Source of the DNA: Membranipora membranacea | Taxonomy: Eukaryota > Bryozoa > Gymnolaemata > Cheilostomatida > Membraniporidae | Direction of reading: 5' to 3' | Assembly: GCA_914767715.1 (NCBI GenBank) | Contig: OU612068.1 | Coordinates: 5,828,001 to 5,892,000, forward strand | DNA: 64,000 bases | Shown here: piece by piece, positions 22,501 to 34,470 of the stretch | Layout of the letters: each line of letters starts with the position of its first letter | Position numbering within the stretch: the first letter of the stretch is position 1 | Program-made: the position numbers and the translations under genes | The notes under the pieces: model-generated | What the model was told of the DNA's origin: nothing | Database searches by the model: none | What the model saw: only the letters and a program-made list of their open reading frames with translations

Positions 22501-25500
22501 CATAAACAGCAGGAATTTGGTGACTCTCCATGTTCAATGTGATCCATATATTGCTATGTCCTCATAAACCAGTCTTTGAGCCCGCCATCTGTTCACCGTT
22601 TAAAAGAATATTAACATGGAAATGACCATCAAATCATGATTTAGGAAATTTTACATGACAAACCGTCCAATTTCCATTTCCCAAATCATGATTTGATGGG
22701 GATTTTCTGTTCCTGTTCCTGTTTAGCCTCATGAGTCATTTTTCTCATTGCCTTTATTCAGGATCAGAGAGTGATGTTGTATATACAGATGGAACTTTGC
22801 CACAGCAATCTACATGACTGGCTATTCAAGAGGAACAAAAACCTCTACCTAAAACACTCTGATCACGGTGAGGAGTTGCTCTGTAGAATCAAGGGCTTAG
22901 ATTGTATGACATTCCTTACTATTACCTTTAGAATAGAATGGGTGGAAAATTACTCAGATCATGGTAAGGCCTTGCATAGTACAATCGTGAGAAAAAGTTG
23001 TATGCCTTCCGAGTAAAAGAGGGTTAAAAATATATCTAATGAGTTGTGTAAAATTTTCTTACAAACAAAATTTGTTTTTAAGAAAATTGAGCGCATTATG
23101 TGTTATATGCTGCAGCTGTGTTTAAAGCTCCAGCTTATGATTGCTTCATATAAACTGGTATACTTTTAGAACATATGCTTGCTTTTTTCTAGAAACTGCC
23201 TGCGGACATATTCATGAATCGAAGAACATGCACTTTACTAGACAGCTATTGAGTGGTTTAGACTATATACATACACATGGTATTATACATCGAGACATCA
23301 AGGTATACGCACGGCTTAACATTCATATTATATAGTATCTTCTTTGATATAAGTTCCTCGTTGCTAAGACATATCTTGGCCAATAGTAAACTTTACTGTG
23401 ATGGTTTTCACCTGATGGTGTTAACAAACAAGCATGCTAGTTTTTTTTCTCTCTTTGATTTGGGGTTTGAATAGGACATATGCTAAAAACTCTCATTTAT
23501 GACAAATTACATTTGGGAAAATTGGAATAATCTCATAAAGCGTATTTATTTACCTGATCTCATTAAGACAAAATCTAGAATTTGAGCGAAATTGCATTGT
23601 GATATACTCATTAAGGTGGGGACACAAGGGCAAACAAATATTGACTCTGTGCACCATGGGAAAGCTGCCTTTTTTCTTCGCCATATAATCAATCCTGTGA
23701 TGAGCTGCTCAAGACAAGAAACTATTTTTACTGAATGGCTCTAAAATGTAATTTCAGCACTTTTTTAAACTCACAAGTTTTATTGGTATCTGCCCTGTTC
23801 GCTTTCTTGCATCAATGTAGAATAAGCTAACTATTTTTAGACTAGAAATATATTTATTGGCAGCCATGGTGCTCTGAAGATAGGAGATTTTGGTTTAGCT
23901 AGAGATGTTGTAGCTTCTCCGAGTCCAACTAGAGCAGCTACATCACCAAGCTGGGATTTCTCAGGTAAACTTCTCATGCAGCAACTGATTCTCCTAACGG
24001 TCTTATACAATTTATGTTACGTACCATAATTGTTCTAATGCTGACAAGGCCAAAGCTAGCAGGATCAGTTTAAGGGGTGTGGTCGATATTGGAATGCCAC
24101 TAGCAGCGACCCAGGCGGAGTTTGAGCGCTCAATCCATCAGGATGAAAATTTTGACTCTCCTCAATGGCTCTTTGGCTGCACTTAGAAATAGTGGCGCTG
24201 GCAAAGTCAAGTATCCACATTCACTGGGATCATTGCATTCTTTTATAAAAAATACATTTCTCAAAAGTATTTGTCTTATAAGACTTATTGCATCGTTGAC
24301 AGGAAAGCGAGAGATGAGCGATAGGTTAAGTAAAGGAATAGGTACAAGTGTATACTCATCTCCTGAACAGCAGAACATGAGGGTTTATGACTCAAAGGTG
24401 GGGGCTATCATATTTTTGAGCTCATTTGGTCATCACATTTTTAGAATCTGAATTTTGGTCGTCAAAAGTTTCTACCTTGCAACCTTCTAAAACCACTGCC
24501 ACCATACATGATTAATAAGGATATGGTGACCTGATGAAGATTTCTCTTCCCTTTGTTATGATGTTAGTTATAAGTGGCAAACTGACTCAGTTAATATATG
24601 CAACTAGGACACGTCTAGTTTAAGCGCTCAATCTGTGGCGGGATAGCTGGAAGTGGCATTTCATTATCAACCACTTTCCCACCAAAAAGTTGTTGGTAAT
24701 TAAATTCCACTACCAGATATTCCGTCACAGTTTGAGCGCTGAAACTAGGGGATGTTCAGCTTTTGTAAGCTACTCAGCTATGAATTGAATTTTCCAACAA
24801 ATTTGTCCGTGTGAGGCGTAAAATATGCATTAATTCTCAACTTGATATCCCACTTCCTGTTACAGACAGACATGTACAGCGCAGGTATTATTGTATTTGA
24901 GATGTACTGTCCGTTCTCTACTGAGATGGAGAGATATGATAGAATTAAAGATCTGAGAAGGGATAGATGTATACCCGCAACTCTGCTCACAAGGTGGCCA
25001 GATCAGGTTAGTTTAACTAAAGCTACTACACACCACTTTTTGAGGTCGGCCTTAGATCGAATTGACCGCTCGACAACGCCATCCAACTGTAGTTCGCACA
25101 GCTCAGCCCGAACTGAACCTTCGAGCTCAATCAGAACCGGGAAGGTTAGGTCGGTTCATGGAACTGCAGTGATAGTCAGCATGCAGCCTTAATGATTGCC
25201 TTTTATTGTTTCGCATTGAGATGGAGGTCATCTTGTAGGTATGAAGAGAATGTTTAGCAGTATCCAAGGAAAATTAATTTCAGTAGAACCAGGAAGTTAC
25301 AGGTAGCTCCTTGGTGTCACAGTATATTGTCAAACAGTTCACATACTGTTTTGATATCAATGGCAATAGTCCTAGAGGAGAAGAGTCATGTGCACCACCT
25401 TGAATCTACGGGAGCAGAGCTGGCAGGTCATTGTATTTACAGAGTGCCCAGATGCACTTGTAGTGAATTGCGTTCTATTAATTGGGGCTTTACACCAACG

Positions 25501-27003
25501 CCATGTCATCTTGACAGCTCTGCTTACTAGCATGTTGCTTTAAAACTAAAAGCTCATGCCCATAGACTAGGCATAGAAGATAAATACAATTAAGATTATC
25601 TCATAGACAACAGTACCACAACCATAATACTACACATTCATGACTGACATTTATGAACATTTCATCAACGATATCCTGGAGAAATATCCACCTGGCCAGT
25701 AAAGAACAGTGAAATATTGCTCAACATCGGGAAGAGATAGCTTTCTCCTAAAATGGCGATGATGTTAAACAATATATTATAATTTACTTTTTACTCTCTT
25801 GAAAAGAGTTACTTTTATTTAAATTTTCACAAGGACAAACACAAGCATTAATGATCTTTGTTAGCAACATATTCTCCGTAACATATTTGTGATACAATTT
25901 GGCTGTTTATCTCGTAGTTTAGACAGTTTAGCAGAGGTAAATACAATATTGCATGTGAGCCCCTGCTAGACTGGAATACACAAGCTTTTCCTCAGCAATA
26001 AACGGACAAAATTACTCACCCTGATCCTAGCTTGTCTCTCAAATCATTTATTTCCACATTTAATTGTATACTTTAGATGAGTATGCTGAATATGATGGTA
26101 GACAGTAATCCTGATAAGAGGCCCAGCGCTAAAGATCTCCTATCTAGTGATCTATATTTAGACAAAGACCAGGTATGTTGGCAGCGATACAAAGTTACGA
26201 CTGAATGGCCATATGTCGTAGTTTGTGTCTCAAGTCTCATATTGTTGACCAATAAACAAAATACGAGTCTCCTCACTGGCTCAAACTATACGTTAAAACC
26301 TGGTTTTTCTGAGAAATAGTTTGACATATTTCCACCTCCCTCATCAGTCAACAGCAGAAGTACAGCAAAAATTGAAGTTTGCCCCTCACTCCTGGCGTAA
26401 TAGGGTGTAGTGAAACTTGTAAAATATAGCTGGTCTCTGCCTCATCCGATAAGCAAATCTAAACAGATTGGAAACACTGAAAACACATTTCTTATCACAC
26501 TTTTGAACAGCAATAAATTGTAAAAATTTGAAATAAATCAATTCCCTCCCTCCCTCATGGACAATTTAAGCTAACGCAAATCTCATGTTTTAGTTTTGCT
26601 GGCCTTACTGGCCACATACGTAGATTATCAAATTTATCAAAAGCTTTATTGAGTTTTTAAATGTATAGGTTTATTTTCAGTTCACTTCAGATTGTACAAT
26701 ATTGGATAGTGAATTACAGGATTAATCAAAATAAAAGTGATGTTGGTGGAACTGGTAATTTAAAATTTTCTAATAATCTTGGTATCCTTGTTAGAATTAG
26801 GTATTAAAATGAAATAATGACCTAGCCTTTTCAAATTTTTCCAGGTAATCTCACATTTAGAAACTCGTGTCGAAGAATTGGAAACGAGGAACGACTTATT
26901 GAAGCGAGAAATGTTAGCACTAAAAGAAACTCTGAAAATAGAAGCAAACGATTACGTTGAGTTTCAGAAATGGCGAGAAAGCGTCAAAGAAAGCACTATA
27001 TAG
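19502..27003 (+). CDS. EIF2AK1: eIF2-alpha kinase, HRI type, 13 exons
   Basis: This kinase phosphorylates Ser51 of eIF2-alpha to damp translation under stress. Exons are 19502-19598, 20345-20590, 20794-21038, 21451-21594, 21899-22064, 22318-22412, 22762-22867, 23193-23302, 23841-23964, 24303-24397, 24866-25006, 26077-26172 and 26845-27003. All phases fit, giving 607 aa (about 630 in human HRI). The N-terminal HRI domain has LLEHICALYEPNPDKQRKV and LCAKLTERDMLSP. Kinase motifs are GSGGFGAVF, YAIKKV, LLREVKVL, HRDIK, GDFGLA, SSPEQ and TDMYSAGIIVFEM. The kinase insert is short (PESSSSDES). A C-terminal coiled coil starts VISHLETRVEELE. PERK and GCN2 are unlikely: there is no luminal, membrane or HisRS-like part. 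Exon 1 is the least certain, but its phase and ATG agree. Confidence 0.92.
22441..22481. repeat. CCAAGGAGTAA hairpin copy in HRI intron
   Basis: ATACCAAGGAGTAA, a short centre with CCCCTG, then TTACTCCTTGATTATA. Same family as 15641-15757. Confidence 0.65.
22626..22699. repeat. 74-bp MITE-like element with 18-bp TIRs
   Basis: The left end CCATCAAATCATGATTT is mirrored by AAATCATGATTTGATGG on the right. The middle also pairs weakly (GGAAATTTTAC / TTTCCATTTCC). It lies in the HRI intron before exon 7. Confidence 0.7.
22858..23016. repeat. Tandem duplication of an HRI exon-intron border
   Basis: ACTCTGATCACGGTGAGG near 22858 recurs as ACTCAGATCATGGTAAGG near 22954, followed in both by related sequence (TTGTATGACATTCC and TTGTATGCCTTCC). 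Two donor sites 96 bp apart result, in the same phase, and the frame is open between them. Confidence 0.65.
24062..24135. repeat. Partial MITE related to 24615-24748
   Basis: Reading inverted, GAGCGCTCAAACTCCGCC, then CTAGTGGCATTCC and ATCGACCAC follow the same order as the left half of the nearby MITE. It lies in the HRI intron before exon 10. A third related stretch is at about 53580-53660. Confidence 0.5.
24615..24748. repeat. 134-bp MITE with about 50-bp TIRs
   Basis: The left end CTAGTTTAAGCGCTCAATCTG and the right end, inverted, CTAGTTTCAGCGCTCAAACTG continue pairing through GTGGCATTTCATTA / GTGGAATTTAATTA. No protein-coding content. No clear target duplication was seen. Confidence 0.7.
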
Positions 27004-28201
27004 TCATCTGCCTAAAATATGATGAAACTAGTTTAGAAGCTATTTGGCTGTTATTCCTATTGCCATATTTGAATTTGCTATTGCCAATCAGTATTGATGC
27101 TCAAATTTAACCCCAAGTTGACATGTGTGGTCGTTGACGTCGTGTGGGGTTTATTCCTGTGATCAGTATCATAATCTGTTAGCATCTATGCAAAACCTGT
27201 CATTATTTGGTTTTCCGTGTATCCTCTCCAATAAGCCCATAATATTCATGGAATTAGATCTATAAATTATATTTTCATTTTTCATGAGTTTAATGTTTTC
27301 ACCCTACAAGACCAAGAACCCTCTCCATTGACTTGTCCTATATATTTTTGTAAAAATTTGCTCCGTTTTTGTCATATTTCTAGGAATTATTTTGAATAGA
27401 TATCTGTTCATTGTGGAGTTTTTGCAGCCAGATAGATTGCATATTTTTGAAGGACGTAGATCAAAAATAGAGAACAAAAATTTTAGTCTTTTTTTTGCAT
27501 GACAATATCCATATGACAGTAAATATTATGTTTGAGTGTTACCTTTATTGAATTACAAACAAACATGAAAAGAAAAATGAAAACAGCATGGTATATTGAT
27601 TGGGGGTAATGTAAAAAGACTTCCTCTGTTCTGGCAATCAGCCTGATGTATTTTGAATATAAAAAGTGGCAGTTTCTCCACCAATTTATCACTGAGATTG
27701 AAATTAACATTTTGTGTGAATGACAAGAAAATCCATGTTAATTAAATTTTCTGTTTGATGTCAGAGACATATAGGTGTCAGATGGTAGCCAGCCTGTGTG
27801 ATTAGAAAATATCATCAATTTAATAATTCCCTAACCCTGGAATTATTTTTGTTGACACAAGCAACAGCTGATTGTAATGTCATTCATCCTTTCTCACCCT
27901 CATGAGTGAAATATAAAGGGTTACCATTCATCATCCATGAGTATAATAGAGAAATAAGCCCCACTAAAGAATAGCCTGCCATTGACTGACATAGTTGTAC
28001 TGGGGGCTTTTCCTCTATTGTCAAGTTGTAATCTCCCAAAGTTCACACAAGGGTTAGGCAGTAATAGAGCTCACTTTAAGTCCTGCCAAATTTGAAACAT
28101 GTGACTAGTCAACAATCATCTCCTAAAGGTAGAAAGCTGTAGTAAATGTGGCAGATGATCTTATTTCTGACTTGAGAAAGCAGATTTAGTCTGTATCTGA
28201 A
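27004..28201. other. Intergenic between HRI and cyclin genes
   Basis: 3' UTR of the kinase gene and the upstream region of the cyclin gene. No further gene seen. No canonical AATAAA was found after the kinase stop; an ATTAAA lies near 27741. Confidence 0.4.
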
Positions 28202-28216
28202 CTTACAGTTGACAAC

Positions 28217-31200
28217 ATGCAGCAGGTGGATTATCGACAGACTCTGCATAATGGTGACAGCTTTCCACCCTTCCAGTACACCATGTCATTCCAGATGCCT
28301 CATCACGCTAACAACAACAACAGCAGCGCAAACTCCCAACAGGTACCTCTATCCTATATGCACATTTTTTAGGTTACATTACCCTTTACATATAGGTACG
28401 AAGATTGATTATCAGCCTTATGAACTTTAATTCTGTTACTGCTGATAGCATTATAAATTTATCGTACAGAGGTTGATGCAAGAGTTACGTCAGTGTTATT
28501 TTGTGGAGTTGACTGCAATGTTTTTAGCTATTTTCCTTATTTATTTCATGATTGTGGGGCATCAATGATTCTATGCAGCTATCTCTGATCTGTCATGTGA
28601 CCGAATCACAATAACATGCTGGTAAATGGTAACTGTGTCAAACTTATATGAAGTGTAGACGACAGAGAGACAGTTCTCATGAAGGCATTTAGTACTGTAA
28701 CGGGACATTTTACAAATTTCTCTAATTTCTTTATTGAACCGCTGTTACTCCTTGATTTAACAAAAGTCGGTGCACTTGTTGAAATATTTTAAAATTTAAG
28801 AACAGTTTGTCATTCAAACACAAACCATGACAATATACCATACCTCATTTTTGTGGGTATTTAATTGGCCTGCTCTCAACTTCCAATAAATGACAAAATG
28901 AGAACCCAATCATCTCAACCTGTTGTACCACATTTATTATGTATTACACCAGAGTGTTTGCTGCTTATTTACAGTACAATGATGTTGTGGATTATTCATA
29001 TCGATCAGTGTACAAACCAACTATGCATGGATACAGCTCATCAGGGTATCAATATCAATCCACGAAGTCCAGAGACGCTAACAACAACAATAGCTCAGGT
29101 ATGTATGGCAAAGATAGTTCGGACTCGCATTAGAGAGCTACTGAATGATCATTTAAAAATTACATGCCGTAACCCGCTGTTGTACTGATAAGTTGAAAAA
29201 AATCTATCGATCGAATCTTGTGTTTCTGTTTCTGACAACTGATATTTTATTGAGCAGTATTACCACCAAGCTAACGCAGCTTTTTATTAGTGGTACTTGT
29301 ATGTCATATCACTAGCGTCAGACATCTGGTGGAAAACATGCTCAGCTTTTAGGGTATAATTCTATAAAATATCCCATGGTCTCAGTTTTTGAAATTTTCA
29401 GGTGACTTTTAATCTTGAATCTTAAAACGAACATCTTGGTCTATGATGAGCCCTGTCCTAGCAAAATCCAAGGTAGCACCTTTGAGACTTTGTATGAAAA
29501 AACATCTGGTAACATAGTAAAACTGTAGACATTATTTTTTGAGACTGCTGTTCACAGATTGGTTATCCAAATTAGTGTTACAATTTTATGTTACAGTTCA
29601 AAGCTACCCTGGGAAGCTATGTCTTGGTGGTTATAGCTTCTTTGGTTAGTCATCAAAGCCAAACCATATATTATTAGGAACATTATGATTAATAATGGTC
29701 TTACCTTATTTAAAGAGACATTAATTAAGGCAGAGCGAGATAGGAGTCACCGTGGCCGTAGCGGTAGTGGACTTTGGTCCGAGGGGCGTGTGCCATGACG
29801 AATGCGACTTTGCGCCGATGATTTGATGGAAATCAAACCTCCCTGCGCTGGTTTGGCGTGTAAGTGTAAGCATGAGAGGGGTGAATACTTTAAATGAAAC
29901 AATGAAGATTTCGCAGCCTCCCTGGCTTTCCATGGGCGTGAACACACAGGGGTGGCATAATGCTGCTTGGGCTGGCCATGCGGAGGTTGTACCAGAGAAA
30001 GCCTAAAAACAGCGCTTGACTCATGGTTTCTAGCTGAAGACCTGTGTGTTGTGCAGTGGTATGCGCACTACTTTATGTGGGATCTTTGTGGTTGCTCCTC
30101 CCTTTTAAACATACAAAATTAGTTGCTGTGAACATGAGGCTCTGGGGCTGCATGCATTTTCTCTGCCCAGGTTCATTGAGATCACAGTATGATTCATGAG
30201 TGCTGATCGATAATGTGTATTTCATTTACAAGAGTTTGATAGCATTGGGACATGTAGGGTTTTCCTATTCCAAAACACTCATAGTGGAGCCAGATAGTTA
30301 CACAATACGGCAAAGCAAACTTTATGTGAGAAAAACTTATGGAGCACCTTGTCCCTCAGGAAAGAACCACAAATTGAAAGTATCCTCATATATATATTAA
30401 TTTTCTGTTGATCTCATGATTCATCTCTTTACAGGAGTAGATTTACACTGCTATGAAGATGTAGAGATGACAGACACATCTGTTGTTTATAACACACCAG
30501 CGGATTCTACTGACCGTCCCAAACTAGATCCGATATTTGCTGATGATCCACAGACCATTTTTGAGCGTCTGCTTGAAAATCAACTTCAGTATCATCCTGT
30601 ACACTTCCTAAGAGACCAACCGCAGGTAATTTATAACTAATTAATGGCCAGCCCAAAAACAATAGCCTACTGCGATGGGATATACCCTCCGATTCTCCCT
30701 GGTGCTATTAATCCTGAACATTTTAGAGTTATCCTCCCACTGAATATGGGGAGACCACTCTCATCCAGTTTAGCTATAATTTGTTTGATTGGTATACAAT
30801 TGTTCTGATTTTGTGTCATGTCATCAAATGCCTGAGAACAATTTTTTCTTGTGATTTTCAAAAGTTTTTGCGTCTTTGCTTTTATTCTAGTCCTGCTATT
30901 CTTAATTCAGATCACTCAGGTTATGCGAGGGGAGGTGATATTTACTCATATGATGAAAGCCATCAGGCACTTCAGACTCAGCAAGGAGACCTTGCATCTC
31001 TCTGTAAACTTATTCGACAGATTTCTCACTTCTGTGCCCGTAACGGAAAGTTGTCTTCCACTGCTCGCAATCACTTGCTTACGCATTGCATCCAAAAAGG
31101 TAATGATGTTAGATTTTATCAAGAGTCAATCCAACTTCCATAAAACTGCCAGATTGGAACAAATGCATCCTTTAAAGCAGGAATGACAAGTACCGGGTCA

Positions 31201-33852
31201 CCATTTATCATTTTGAAGAGCTCAAAAAGTTATACAAGCTCGTAGGTTCTCAAGATGCTGACAAATTCTCTGTATTTTTGAGAATTATTTTAAAAATCAA
31301 TTTTTGATTTCAAAGTTGTCCCTCAACCATAGGCTCCAAGTCTGCAGTGGAGGCAGTAACCTAAGAAATGATATCAAATCTCAAATGATTTAGTAGTATA
31401 GGTCATATAGGGATGAAAATCTCTTTTTTTATGTCATGCAAGTCTAATTCCCTTCTCTCCTCGGCTCTTTTGCTTCTGCATTCTGCAGGGAGATAAACCC
31501 TGGGAAGACCCCCATCAGGACCCAATAATTTTTTGAAAATAAAGATTTTAATCATTTCTTGCAGGTATGGTGCACACTAGGTCCCTATAATGTTACTCAC
31601 AGTATTAGGAGCATTCCAATGACACAAAAAAAAATACATCTGCCATTTCTGCTCTAATAGACCAAAAGTGCCATTTGGTTCTTGTGCTTAGAATGCCAAC
31701 AGAACTTTTTGATGTGTGATAAAATATCAAACAACCACAAAATGTTGTACTTCTGAGTCGCCAAGATCCGCATGAGTTGCCCTGGTATGAATCCAACACA
31801 ATGCATGCTCTGCTGCTACTAAATGAGTTCTTTCCCCAATATTTGACTTGGTCACTACCTAAGAACTGCACAGTGTTGTTCTATATCTAACTTAACTTCA
31901 AATACTGCGTCAGCATATTTGAGAGCGCTGTAGTCATAACAACAAATTGTATCCCCGTTGTTCCCTTCCAGGAGGACGTATCACCACCTAGTATAGTGGA
32001 TCTGATCTGTTTTGTGGGAGGTAAGGATAAGTATGAGAAGAGTCAGTTTCTCAGACTTGAGCTGCTTGTTCTGAGGAAGGTGGATTATTGTCTGGAGATA
32101 TCGACAGCTCTCGCTATTATGCACTGTCTCATTAGAATGTGCCTCGACTGTCACAGCATCAAACTAAGGCATGGACTAGACGAGTGAGTTATATATAACG
32201 GTTGTCTGGTCCCGGTTCTGATTTGTTTTGGTCTTTCATGAATAATTATCAATAGCAGTAAAATGAAGTAAAAAAAAATCGCCTCTATCAATTTAATTTA
32301 GTATGGCTGGTTATATGTTGATTAGTTTGATACAGTGTATAATAAGTCTATTAGTTTAATAAGTCTATAGTTGGATATAATAAATAGCAGATGAATTTGT
32401 TGCATCTAAATGTCGAGCACTTCTTGAAATTTTTGATCAGGCCCGTTGATGTACAGCATTATATTACATTGTAATGGGACAAACTACAGTACCTTATTCA
32501 ATGTCATGACAATAATTTTTTTTTGTATGTTTTTAAGCTATCTGCTAAATGAATGTAACAATATGGTAGACAACTCCCTGCTGAGTTACGACTTTGTGCA
32601 GTATAGCCCTGTGTCGAGAGCAGCAGCCTGCCTGCAGATCGGACTCGCCTCTATATTCAAAGATCACTCTTGTGGCTATCTCAGGTAAGAGATTCAAACT
32701 TGAAATTTGATTGTTTCACCCATCTAATTGGGCTCACTGAACACTATTTGGAAGCATCAATGAAGTTTCATGGGTTTGCACCCTATTGAATTGCAAAGTA
32801 ATTTCAATTTCACACTTCTCTTGTAAGAGAACTTATAGACACCCATCAAATTATGGGCTCAAGTTGTATATGGTATACATTTTGTCGACATATATATATA
32901 TATATATGGTGTAGCAATTCCAAAACCAAATACATTGACTATTCTTGGAAAGTCTGACTTAAAACAGGCTGTGTTGACGAGAGGGAGGGTTACATGTTAC
33001 TTTTTTTATTACTAAGATTAAACAGGGAGGGATTGAAGAACAAGGGTTGTCCTTATATTGTAGTTGGTAAGACAACTCTTTGTCTCATCCATGGATTGGT
33101 TTTTGTCTATTTACAGATGGGCAAATGATGCTACACATATAGGATTGGAATCTCTTGCTTTCTGTGTAATTGCCCTGCAGAAAGCCGTACCACTAGCAAA
33201 GTACCAGCTAGCTAATCTACCTTCAAGTCTCCAGTATCAGCCTCCCTCTGAGTGCCCAAGTCCACTAAACAGTGAGTCAAACTTTCAAAAGATTGTTGCT
33301 GCTTTTTTAATCTGCCCCTATGTTTGACCACAGTTTGGCTCAACATCACATCACAGAAGGAAAAACAAGGTTTGCACAGGTCTTTAAAGATTAAACTTTT
33401 GTTATGCATGATTGTGTCGACTAAATATGCCTTCTTCTGTGGATTGGTCGGTATGAGAGCTTAGACCAGGCTATTGACATCAATTAAGCAGATAATCCTG
33501 TAATTAAGTCAAGTTAGTTGTTTATGAAATTTCCAAAAACCTCTTGTTTTGATGATGAAATATAACCGTGCCTCCGAAAACGGCTGCACTAACCTGGATG
33601 GCGTCTGTGTTTTCTGAGCACCTAAACTGAGTAGAGTGATGTGAGGAGGAATGTAGCCTTCAATTCTCAGTTTGTTATAATAATCTGATTTTAGCCTCAG
33701 GTTACTATGAACAGCATCCTCCTACATCTCCTACTCCTCCTATGTATTCATACGCTCCATCAATGTGCTACTACGACCCCTGGCATGGACTGATGCAGTA
33801 TGTGGACTCCAATCTAGTCATGTCTCAGGATCCTATACATAGAAGATACTAG
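28217..33852 (+). CDS. CCNO: Cyclin-box protein, cyclin O-like, 8 exons
   Basis: Cyclins bind and activate Cdk kinases; vertebrate cyclin O acts in multiciliated cells. Exons are 28217-28342, 28975-29098, 30435-30625, 30920-31099, 31972-32183, 32538-32684, 33117-33271 and 33695-33852. Phases agree, giving 430 aa. The N-terminus is low-complexity (N, S, Q, Y-rich). The cyclin box runs from FERLLENQLQYHPVHFLRD through LHLSVNLFDRFLTSVPVTES, LAITCLRIASKKEDV and LVLRKVDYCLE to LLSYDFVQYSP. The DRFLTSVPV/LLAITCL block is closest to cyclin O as I remember it. The usual MRxILVDW motif is altered (VMRGEVIFTH), while the Lys and Glu that normally contact Cdk look kept (ASKKE). The C-terminal tail is P/Y-rich. 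The cyclin call is firm and the O subtype is moderate. An acceptor just before the ATG implies a 5' UTR exon upstream. Confidence 0.8.
29720..30060. other. GC-rich anomalous patch in cyclin intron 2
   Basis: This stretch is noticeably richer in G and C than the surrounding introns and has overlapping open frames of about 70 codons on the minus strand. I recognise no protein. It may be a fragment of an inserted element or of foreign composition. Confidence 0.3.
32889..32908. repeat. (TA)n microsatellite
   Basis: About nine TA dinucleotides in the cyclin intron before exon 7. Confidence 0.9.
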
Positions 33853-34464
33853 GATGCCTACTAGCAAGTGACGCTGAGGCAATATGTGGTGGCGGTTTTT
33901 TATTGTGGGACAGCATCTCATTGCGTTAATGGAGGACATGAAGAATGTAGAGAAATTCATTGACATCATTATAAAGTGACAACATACCAGATACCAGATG
34001 TCACCCATAACCATTTTTTACTTACTAATACTAACCCCATGCAATTATTACACTTTCGTTTAATGTTTCTGTTGAGAAAACGCACACTGTTTGTTACTAA
34101 TGCTGTTTTTGCAGAAAAATTGTGCCAAATCTCTGAAAAATTTATCTTCCCTCAGCCTATAGGAGGCCCTTTTTTAACATGATATAAAGTTTCTGTAGGC
34201 TGATTTCAAGCATTCGATCAATCTCTCTCTTATCTTGGTAAAATTCCCCAAAAATATTTTAATTGGCCGGCCAATTTTTTTCATTGGGATATTACCCTAT
34301 ATAACTGTGATATCTATAATATATATACTATCTATTTTCTAGTTACAGTAGAGTTCTGCAATACTGTGCATGTAAACTTTGTTCTTCCTACTAAAAAAAC
34401 TGAGTTAAGACACTTCTCAAAAAAGTCAACTCAGCAAAACTGTTCTTTTTTACTAGTTGTCTCT

Positions 34465-34470
34465 AATAAA
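34465..34470 (+). terminator. Candidate polyadenylation signal of the cyclin gene
   Basis: AATAAA about 610 bp past the cyclin stop codon. Orientation and distance are plausible; no other evidence. Confidence 0.35.
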
